5,452 nt of DNA, taken from positions 1-5,452 of the forward strand of contig JAPLDV010000071.1 of the NCBI GenBank assembly GCA_026391235.1. Direction: 5' to 3'. Source of the DNA: Bacteroidia bacterium (GTDB taxonomy: Bacteria > Bacteroidota > Bacteroidia > Bacteroidales > UBA12481). Positions 1 through 5,452 of this stretch are shown piece after piece. The notes beneath the pieces are model-generated. The model saw only the letters and a list, made by a program, of their open reading frames with translations, was not told where the DNA came from and did no database searches. The position numbers and the translations under genes are program-made. Numbering within the stretch: the first letter of the stretch is position 1; each line of letters starts with the position of its first letter.

Positions 1-1
1 G

Positions 2-745
2 AATTATAACACCATTGTCTTTGATATTGAAAAATCAGGTATGGAGCAGGCCGACCTTGTTATAACTGTCAGCAACTTAACCCGCAATATCGTCATCAAT
101 CGTTATGGGATAAATCCTGATAAAGTGGTTACGGTTTATAACGCGGTTGAACCCGGAACTGAGGCCGGCACCGAAACGATTGCCAAATCAGTTGATGAAA
201 AAGTTGTCACTTTTCTCGGGCGGATAACCTATCAGAAGGGGCCGGAGTATTTTATGGAAGCAGCAAATAAAGTTCTGAAACATGCTAATAATGTGAGATT
301 TGTAATGGCCGGCAGCGGCGATTTGCTCCGAAAAATGATAAGGTATGCTGCCAGGCTGGGAATCACGGAAAAATTCCATTTTACTGATTTCCTAAAGGGA
401 CAGGATGTCGATAATATGTTTGCAATAAGTGATGTATATGTTATGCCATCCGTCTCCGAACCCTTCGGAATCAGCCCGCTGGAAGCAATGAGGTCGAACG
501 TTCCGGTCATCATCTCGAAACAGTCAGGTGTTTCAGAGATTTTAAAACATGCCATTAAAATCGACTTTTGGGATGTGGATGCTATGGCTGATGCAATCTA
601 TGGCCTGATTACCTATGAATCGCTGCCGCTGATGTTTCTCCATCACGGTCGCGATGAAGTGAACAGCCTTAAATGGGAGAATGCGGCTCTTCAGATTAAA
701 AACCTATATATGAACCTGTTATATCCAAGCAACATTCCGTTATGA
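2..745 (+). CDS. Glycosyltransferase family 4 (GT-B fold), C-terminal part, 5' end outside the window
   Basis: The reading frame is open from base 2, so the gene begins upstream of the window. The internal ATG at 41 is unlikely to be the start, because family-like sequence (NTIVFDIEKSG) precedes it. Numbering from that Met, residues 1-37 resemble the end of the N-terminal GT-B domain (ADLVITVSN, then VYNAVEP at 32-38). The C-terminal nucleotide-sugar-binding domain follows: GRITYQKGPEYF at 60-71, VMAGSGD at 88-94, and the retaining-GT motif SEPFGISPLEAM with the E-x7-E pair E140 and E148. No signal peptide or membrane segment is visible in this part, so a cytoplasmic enzyme is inferred. Donor and acceptor cannot be read from the sequence. 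Being translationally coupled to a GH57 amylase points to alpha-glucan synthesis or branching. In Bacteroides a similar GT4-GH57 pair lies next to a glycogen debranching enzyme, so one may lie just upstream (inference). Family call is strong; substrate is unknown. Confidence 0.93.
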   Translation, partial: NYNTIVFDIEKSGMEQADLVITVSNLTRNIVINRYGINPDKVVTVYNAVEPGTEAGTETIAKSVDEKVVTFLGRITYQKGPEYFMEAANKVLKHANNVRFVMAGSGDLLRKMIRYAARLGITEKFHFTDFLKGQDVDNMFAISDVYVMPSVSEPFGISPLEAMRSNVPVIISKQSGVSEILKHAIKIDFWDVDAMADAIYGLITYESLPLMFLHHGRDEVNSLKWENAALQIKNLYMNLLYPSNIPL

Positions 746-2127
746 AAAATATCTGCCTCTATTTCCAGGTCCATCAGCCATTCCGGCTGAAACGCTACCG
801 CTTTTTCGATGTGGGTAAGGATCACTATTACTATGATGACTACCTGAATAAACACATCCTGAAAAAAGTTGCCAACAGATGTTACCTTCCAACTAACGAA
901 TTGTTATATAGTCTTTTGACTGAATTCAAAGGACAATTCAAAGTGTCCTTCAGTTTAACCGGGATTTTTCTCGACCAATTGGAATTGTATGCCCCTGACG
1001 TTATAGCGAGCTTTAAAAAACTGGCCGGCACCGGCCATGTCGAATTCCTGTCGGAAACATATTCCCATTCATTAGCCGCCATAGGAAGCCCTGAGGAATT
1101 TGTTGCTCAGGTGGATCTGCATAAAAGGAAAATCGAATCACTATTCGGAATGACCCCTGCGGTGTTTCGCAATACTGAATTGGTTTACTCTGATTCTATC
1201 GGCGAGCAGGTTTCAAAAATGGGTTATAAAGCCATGCTTGCCGAAGGTGCTAAACATGTTCTTGGATGGAAGAGCCCTAACTTTTTGTATTATAACGTTA
1301 TCGATCCACGGTTGAAAGTGCTTTTACGAAATTACAAGCTGAGTGATGATATCGCCTTCAGATTCTCAAACCGCTCCTGGTCGGAATGGCCCTTGAAATC
1401 CGAAACCTATCACAATTGGCTGAAGGGCACTCCTGCCAACGAAGATTTCGTCAATCTTTTTATGGATTATGAAACTTTTGGGGAACATCAGCCAATTGAA
1501 TCAGGAATTCACCAGTTTTTGGATCATCTGGTGCGCCTGATCATTAAGGATCCTGAAACCGGATTTGCTCTGCCCGGCGAAATCGCTGATACACACCAGT
1601 CGGTAGGACCACTTTCGGTTCCTTATCCCAGTTCATGGGCGGATGAAGAGAGAGACCTTTCAGCCTGGCTCGGCAATGAGATGCAAAAAGAGGCATTTAA
1701 AAAACTCAATTCGCTTCGCAAGCTCGTTATACAGGCAAATGATCCTGATCTTTCAAGAGATTGGGGATACCTCCAGGCAAGCGATCACTTGTATTACATG
1801 TCCACTAAGTTTTTTGCTGACCAATCTGTGCACAATTACTTTAACCCGTATAACAGTCCGTATGATGCCTTCATCAACTATATGAATATCCTTTCTGATT
1901 TCATTATTCGGCTGGAGAAGAAAACCAAGAGGGTCGTTTATAAGGGAATACCCATTGAAGAGTTATCTGGTGAATCCCTCGACGAGGCAATATCGGATTA
2001 TGAAGGGATTTTAAAGGTTTTGCGCCAGAAAAAAGGTTCAGTAAAGAAAGCGGCTGGAAGTAAACCTGTTGCCCTGGTTATTCCGAATACCACGAAACCA
2101 AAACCCGGTAAAAAGAAAAAAAAATAG
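742..2127 (+). CDS. Glycoside hydrolase family 57 alpha-amylase-type enzyme, cytoplasmic, with lysine-rich tail
   Basis: This 461-residue protein would hydrolyse or transglycosylate alpha-1,4-glucans with retention of configuration. The conserved GH57 regions appear in order: HQPFR at 11-15, GHVEFLSETYSHS at 98-110, FRNTELVYS at 142-150, FMDYETFGEHQ at 240-250, and LQASDHLYYMSTK at 344-356. By comparison with characterised GH57 enzymes, E146 is the expected nucleophile and D242 the expected acid/base, so the active site looks intact. There is no signal peptide, which suggests action on intracellular glucan. The start at 742 is chosen because the catalytic domain begins immediately (MKNICLYFQVHQPFR); its ATG overlaps the upstream TGA by four bases, implying translational coupling. 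No Shine-Dalgarno sequence is visible. Residues about 429-461 are lysine/proline-rich low complexity ending in five lysines, outside the usual catalytic core. Alternative activities within GH57 are 4-alpha-glucanotransferase or branching enzyme; the HQPFR start and gene context favour the amylase-like Bacteroidetes subgroup. Confidence 0.93.
   Translation: MKNICLYFQVHQPFRLKRYRFFDVGKDHYYYDDYLNKHILKKVANRCYLPTNELLYSLLTEFKGQFKVSFSLTGIFLDQLELYAPDVIASFKKLAGTGHVEFLSETYSHSLAAIGSPEEFVAQVDLHKRKIESLFGMTPAVFRNTELVYSDSIGEQVSKMGYKAMLAEGAKHVLGWKSPNFLYYNVIDPRLKVLLRNYKLSDDIAFRFSNRSWSEWPLKSETYHNWLKGTPANEDFVNLFMDYETFGEHQPIESGIHQFLDHLVRLIIKDPETGFALPGEIADTHQSVGPLSVPYPSSWADEERDLSAWLGNEMQKEAFKKLNSLRKLVIQANDPDLSRDWGYLQASDHLYYMSTKFFADQSVHNYFNPYNSPYDAFINYMNILSDFIIRLEKKTKRVVYKGIPIEELSGESLDEAISDYEGILKVLRQKKGSVKKAAGSKPVALVIPNTTKPKPGKKKKK
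2107..2127 (+). other. A-rich end of the GH57 gene with a nine-A run just before the stop
   Basis: The last codons (Gly and five Lys) contain an uninterrupted run of nine A at 2116-2124 followed by the TAG stop. In the zero frame this reads A AAA AAA, the form of a slippery heptamer. A -1 slip would bypass the TAG, add nine residues (IVNSPNLFD) and stop at the TGA at 2151-2153, six bases before the next start codon. The run and the alternative stop are seen directly; any functional slippage is speculation. It is also a spot where sequencing or replication indels are likely. Confidence 0.45.
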
Positions 2128-2159
2128 TTAATTCGCCCAATTTATTTGACTGATTAAAT
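2128..2159. other. 32-bp AT-rich intergenic gap, probably intra-operon
   Basis: The gap lies between the GH57 stop and the ATG at 2160. It is AT-rich, has no purine-rich Shine-Dalgarno sequence before the start, and no stem-loop with a T-run that would suggest a terminator. An in-frame TGA at 2151-2153 rules out an upstream extension of the next gene. The short spacing on the same strand favours co-transcription of the three genes (inference). Confidence 0.6.
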
Positions 2160-5084
2160 ATGACGGAAAACGGGAATCAGAACATTCCGGAAATACTTTT
2201 TGAGGTTAGCTGGGAGGTTTGCAACAAAGTGGGCGGGATTTATACGGTTCTTACTTCCAAATGTGAGGAGTCATTGAACCGTTTTGGCGAACATTACCTG
2301 TTTATTGGCCCGGATATCTGGCGTGAAGATCATGATAATCCTGATTTTATTGAGGATAATACCCTGTTTCTCGGATGGAAAGAGCATGCATTCGCTACCG
2401 GTTTGAGATTCAGAACCGGTCGCTGGAACATACCGGGTAAACCACAGGTGATCATTATTGATTTTACACCTCTGATACCCAGAAAGGACGAAATTTTCAG
2501 TAAAGCCTGGGAAGATTACCGGCTCGACTCCATAACTGGTGGATGGGATTATATTGAAGCATCTCTTTTCGGTTATGCCGCGGGGATGCTGATCAAGAGT
2601 TTTTCTGAATATTACCGGTTCAAACAGGTGATTGCCCAATTCCACGAGTGGATGACCGGGATGGGAATTCTTTACATTGAGAAAGAATCTCCCTATATCG
2701 GTACAGTTTTCACTACCCATGCCACAACCGTCGGACGGTCAATAGCAGGTAACGGTCTTCCTCTCTATGAAAAACTTTCGGAATATTCCGGTGATGACAT
2801 GGCCGTCCAATTAAATGTTACGGCAAAACATTCTCTTGAGAAACTGGCCGCAATAAATTGTGATCAGTTCACCACCGTGAGCGAAATAACAGCGAAAGAA
2901 TGTACCCAACTTCTCGGGAGAAGGCCGGACATAATCACTCCCAATGGGTTTAACCCGGATTTGGTTCCAGAGCCTGAAAATTTGAAAAATCAAAGGGTTG
3001 TTGCCAGAAATGCTATCCGCAAAATTGCCCAGGCTGTTTTTGGATATGAAATTTCGAAAGATTTCCTTGCTCTTGGCACGAGTGGCCGATATGAATTCAG
3101 AAACAAGGGATTAGATGTTTTTATCAAAGCTTTGGCCAGGTTAAATGAACAAAACGACCTTGAAAAGGAGATTGTAGCCCTGATAATGGTCCCGGCTAAT
3201 AATTATGGTCCGCGTCGCAGTGTTGGCCAACGATTGAGCGGCGAATTAGTTGAAATAAGCGGGAGAAAACCTTTGACTCATAATCTTCATGATGTTGATT
3301 CTGATCCCATTATTCGCCTGCTCAACGAAACGGGCCTCAATAACGACAAAAAAAAGAAAGTTAAGGTCATTTTTATCCCTTGCTATCTCAACGGGCAGGA
3401 TGGTATTATTAATCTGACCTATTATCAGATACTTGCCGGATTGGATTATACCGTTTTTCCTTCCTATTATGAGCCATGGGGGTATACACCTCTGGAAAGT
3501 ATTGCTTTTGGTGTTCCAACGCTTTCAACTGATCAGGCCGGCTTTGGCCTTTGGATGTCCGCTTTTAAAACAGATAAACCAAATCTTCCGGTTGCAGTTG
3601 CTCCCCGAAATAGCAAATCCGATGATTCCCTCATAACCTGGATCTGTGAAGCCATATTGAGCTTTTCTCAACTTGCGGAAAATCAGAGAAATGAAATTTT
3701 TGATCTTTCTATCCGGATGTCCAAAAAGGCTTTGTGGGAAAACCTGGTCGGTTCGTATTACCTGGCTTACTCCAATGCTTTATCTGAAGTGGTTTTTGAA
3801 GACAGGCCCGAACCCGAATTTGCTGAAGAAACTTATGTCCCGGGAGCAGTGGATATCCAGAAAACCAATGAGCCGGTTTGGAAACGGGTGCTCGTCGAGT
3901 CCTCTTTCCCCGATAAACTCGGAGGACTTGATACGATTTCAAAAAACCTTTGGTGGACCTGGAATTATGAAGCCGAGAATTTATTCCAGTCCATTGATCC
4001 TGTTATTTGGGATCAGGTTGAGCATAATCCGATTACCCTGATGCGGCAAATCCCTTTGGACCGCCTTATGAAACTTGAACAGGATGAGAGCTTTAACCGT
4101 TCATACGATGATGTCTATGCGAAATTTCAGGACTACATCGATCAGGTGAACGATAGTCCCGGACCGATGATCGCCTATTTCAGTATGGAGTTCGGTTTTC
4201 ATGAGAGTTTGAAGATTTACTCAGGTGGACTCGGAATTCTCGCCGGCGATTATCTAAAGGAGGCCAGCGACAGAAATGTTCCAATTATTGGGATCGGGCT
4301 TCTCTACAGGTACGGTTATTTCCGTCAGGTTCTTACGATTAATGGCGATCAGATATCGGAGGATGTCATGGAACAGTTTTCCGATCTTCCCGTTGAACCG
4401 GTTTTTGATAAAGAGGGCCAATGGATACAGATTCCTATAGGTTTACCTGGACGATTGCTTCACGTAAGATTATGGAAAGCCATGGTAGGGCGGATAACGC
4501 TCTATTTATTAGATACTGATTATGATGCCAATCAGCCGGCCGACCGTTCTATCACCTTTCACCTTTACGGTGGGGATGAGGAAAACCGCCTGAAACAGGA
4601 GATGGTTTTGGGACTGGGAGGCATCAGAATGCTTAGCAAATTGGGGATTTCACCCGATGTTTTTCATTGCAATGAGGGCCATGCTGCTTTTATTGGATTG
4701 GAACGTATACGCAGACTTATGGAGATCAAGAGATTCACATTTGACGAGTCGCTTGAAGTGGTGAGGGGTTCAACCCTTTTTACTACGCATACTCCTGTAC
4801 CTGCAGGCCATGATACTTTCACCGAAAACATGATCCGGACTTATTTTGGGCATTATCCCGAACTTTTAGGTATTTCATGGGAGGATTTTATTGGTCTGGG
4901 TAAAATTGAAAAGGGCAACATCCTTGAACGGTTCTCAATGTCTCATCTCGCAGCCCGGTTATCCCAGGAAATCAATGCGGTGAGTAACCTTCACGGAGAG
5001 ACTACATTCGCAAGAGATTGGAAAAAGTATCGATTAAACGTCATGAGCCTCCGAAACAAATCATCGAAATTCTGCAAAGATTAA
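2160..5084 (+). CDS. glgP: Glycogen synthase (GT3) fused to DUF3417 and alpha-glucan phosphorylase (GT35); phosphorylase frameshifted and cut short
   Basis: The N-terminal half is a eukaryote-like GT3 glycogen synthase. It shows [16 protein letters not shown] at 16-31 (donor loop), [15 protein letters not shown] at 184-198, [11 protein letters not shown] at 238-248, [16 protein letters not shown] at 307-321, and [12 protein letters not shown] at 436-447 with the E-x7-E pair E438 and E446. An acidic, proline-rich linker spans about 546-575. DUF3417 covers about 580-640 ([11 protein letters not shown] at 596-606). The alpha-glucan phosphorylase starts near 667 ([12 protein letters not shown] at 672-683), with [18 protein letters not shown] at 687-704, CNEGHAAF at 837-844 and [13 protein letters not shown] at 875-887. 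The start is certain: an in-frame TGA lies at 2151-2153, the next Met is residue 143, and the KVGG loop is at 23-26. Family sequence ends at E947 (LHGE). The last 27 residues are out-of-frame translation ending at a chance stop, so the true protein should continue (intact fusions are roughly 1,400 residues). The synthase half looks functional; the phosphorylase half as encoded cannot be. The symbol refers to the phosphorylase part only. Confidence 0.9.
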   Translation: MTENGNQNIPEILFEVSWEVCNKVGGIYTVLTSKCEESLNRFGEHYLFIGPDIWREDHDNPDFIEDNTLFLGWKEHAFATGLRFRTGRWNIPGKPQVIIIDFTPLIPRKDEIFSKAWEDYRLDSITGGWDYIEASLFGYAAGMLIKSFSEYYRFKQVIAQFHEWMTGMGILYIEKESPYIGTVFTTHATTVGRSIAGNGLPLYEKLSEYSGDDMAVQLNVTAKHSLEKLAAINCDQFTTVSEITAKECTQLLGRRPDIITPNGFNPDLVPEPENLKNQRVVARNAIRKIAQAVFGYEISKDFLALGTSGRYEFRNKGLDVFIKALARLNEQNDLEKEIVALIMVPANNYGPRRSVGQRLSGELVEISGRKPLTHNLHDVDSDPIIRLLNETGLNNDKKKKVKVIFIPCYLNGQDGIINLTYYQILAGLDYTVFPSYYEPWGYTPLESIAFGVPTLSTDQAGFGLWMSAFKTDKPNLPVAVAPRNSKSDDSLITWICEAILSFSQLAENQRNEIFDLSIRMSKKALWENLVGSYYLAYSNALSEVVFEDRPEPEFAEETYVPGAVDIQKTNEPVWKRVLVESSFPDKLGGLDTISKNLWWTWNYEAENLFQSIDPVIWDQVEHNPITLMRQIPLDRLMKLEQDESFNRSYDDVYAKFQDYIDQVNDSPGPMIAYFSMEFGFHESLKIYSGGLGILAGDYLKEASDRNVPIIGIGLLYRYGYFRQVLTINGDQISEDVMEQFSDLPVEPVFDKEGQWIQIPIGLPGRLLHVRLWKAMVGRITLYLLDTDYDANQPADRSITFHLYGGDEENRLKQEMVLGLGGIRMLSKLGISPDVFHCNEGHAAFIGLERIRRLMEIKRFTFDESLEVVRGSTLFTTHTPVPAGHDTFTENMIRTYFGHYPELLGISWEDFIGLGKIEKGNILERFSMSHLAARLSQEINAVSNLHGETTFARDWKKYRLNVMSLRNKSSKFCKD
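3348..3356 (+). other. dnaX-like A AAA AAG heptamer in frame inside the GT3 domain
   Basis: Eight consecutive A followed by G encode K397-K399 of the fusion protein. The heptamer at 3350-3356 is in the zero frame as A AAA AAG, the type used for -1 frameshifting in E. coli dnaX. A -1 slip would add Glu and Ser and then stop at TAA (3362-3364), giving a 401-residue product without the catalytic E438/E446 region. No clear downstream hairpin or upstream stimulator was seen, so it may be chance in a lysine run. Confidence 0.3.
4995..5006 (+). other. Frame-switch and deletion junction in the phosphorylase module
   Basis: The codons for LHGE (ending at 5000) are in the frame of the gene starting at 2160. 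From GAC at 5000-5002 the sequence reads DYIRKRLEK in the next-but-one frame, which fits the phosphorylase family well downstream of LHGE. The bases here are GGAGAGACTAC, a short GA repeat. If one event is responsible, the missing length must leave remainder 1 on division by 3. From memory of the family, about 80-110 residues are absent. Confidence 0.75.
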
Positions 5085-5452
5085 ATGAAAAAACCCTTAC
5101 TATTGGTTTTGCCCGAAGGTTTGCCACATACAAGAGGGCACATTTATTATTCAGAGATCTTGAGCGGCTCGACCAGATTGTTAACCATCCGGAACATCCG
5201 GTACAGTTTATCTTTGCCGGCAAAGCACATCCCATGGATAAGGCTGGTCAGGATCTGATCAAATACATTGTGGAGATATCACGTCGCCCTGAATTCAGAG
5301 GCCGGATCGTATTCCTCGAGAACTATGACATGACAGTGGCCCGAAAACTGGTTCAAGGTGTTGACATCTGGTTAAACACCCCGACCAGGCCACTCGAAGC
5401 TTCCGGTACCAGTGGAATGAAGGCCACTATGAACGGTGTAATGAACTTTAGT
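5000..5452 (+). pseudogene. glgP: Detached C-terminal part of the alpha-glucan phosphorylase (GT35), out of frame, runs off the window
   Basis: This frame is open from 4988 (TAA at 4985-4987) to the last base, and from 5000 gives 151 codons of clear GT35 sequence. It shows [12 protein letters not shown] near 5039, then [13 protein letters not shown] near 5108-5146. The latter aligns with the muscle phosphorylase motif whose Arg and Lys contact phosphate (Arg at 5117-5119, Lys at 5132-5134). [16 protein letters not shown] follows, then VFLENYDM, and [20 protein letters not shown], in which the Lys at 5420-5422 corresponds to the pyridoxal-phosphate lysine. There is no plausible start codon of its own before the conserved region, so it is the continuation of the gene starting at 2160, separated by the junction near 5000. 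The conserved residues seem unchanged, suggesting the break is recent or an assembly artefact. The rest of the domain lies beyond the window. Confidence 0.88.

Noticed and set aside
1023..1036. Perfect inverted repeat GGCCGG-CA-CCGGCC
   Set aside because: It lies within the GH57 coding sequence and encodes the conserved Ala-Gly-Thr-Gly-His stretch. The two-base loop is too tight for the full stem, and there is no T-run, so a terminator or regulatory hairpin is not supported.
2128..2159. Possible Bacteroidetes-type promoter (TAnnTTTG) or weak stem TTAAT/ATTAA in the gap
   Set aside because: The best -7 match (TTTATTTG) lacks the required A at the second position and no -33 box fits. The stem is only five AT pairs around a 20-base loop.
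2271..2720. 149-codon minus-strand open frame inside the GT3 region
   Set aside because: It lies antisense to strongly conserved GT3 motifs and its translation resembles no family I recognise, so it is a shadow frame.
3673..4041. 122-codon plus-strand open frame overlapping the end of GT3 and DUF3417
   Set aside because: The overlapping frame carries the recognisable DUF3417 motif (NLWWTWN); this alternative has no family features and is a shadow.
4990..5084. Programmed ribosomal frameshift joining the two phosphorylase parts
   Set aside because: There is no slippery heptamer at the switch, and about 80-110 family residues are missing, which recoding cannot restore.
5041..5235. 64-codon minus-strand open frame at the phosphorylase break
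   Set aside because: It is antisense to clear GT35 sequence (the ARRFATYKR and FAGKAHP region), so it does not explain the break as a separate gene.
1..5452. Search for CRISPR arrays, insertion sequences, tRNA genes or a defence system
   Set aside because: No repeated spacer pattern, transposase, terminal inverted repeats, tRNA-like cloverleaf or defence-related domain was seen; the window is almost fully covered by carbohydrate-metabolism genes.

Overview
The window is a same-strand alpha-glucan (glycogen-type) metabolism cluster, most likely from a member of the Bacteroidota, perhaps Bacteroidales. Three things suggest this. A GT4 glycosyltransferase is followed directly by a cytoplasmic GH57 amylase. 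The glycogen synthase is of the eukaryote-like GT3 type and is fused to a glycogen phosphorylase. Neither visible start codon has a recognisable Shine-Dalgarno sequence. Base composition is moderate and slightly AT-rich, with no visible compositional break between the genes. The taxonomic call is inference from family and layout, not from a marker gene.

Layout, all on the + strand. (1) The C-terminal 247 codons of a GT4 glycosyltransferase run from the left edge to 745. (2) A complete GH57 alpha-amylase-family gene (742-2127) overlaps the GT4 stop by four bases (ATGA) and ends in a lysine-rich tail. (3) A 32-bp AT-rich gap (2128-2159) has no convincing promoter or terminator. (4) A long gene starting at 2160 encodes a GT3 glycogen synthase (about residues 1-545), a linker, a DUF3417 domain (about 580-640) and then an alpha-glucan phosphorylase (GT35, from about 667). 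No gene was recognised on the minus strand, and no RNA gene, mobile element or CRISPR array was seen.

The main anomaly is in the phosphorylase. Family-like sequence runs in one frame up to codon 947 (base 5000). It resumes at once in another frame at 5000-5452, but at a point roughly 80-110 residues further along the family. The simplest reading is one deletion of about 240-330 bp whose length leaves remainder 1 on division by 3. It removes the conserved segment around the family's VTNGVH motif and leaves the phosphate-contacting motif and the pyridoxal-phosphate lysine out of frame. This is either a true disabling mutation or an assembly error.

Together the genes would make and recycle storage glucan. 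GT3 would extend chains from a nucleotide-glucose donor, the phosphorylase would release glucose-1-phosphate, GH57 would cleave or rearrange alpha-glucan, and GT4 would probably transfer a sugar in the same pathway. If the break is real, synthesis could remain while phosphorolysis from this protein is lost.
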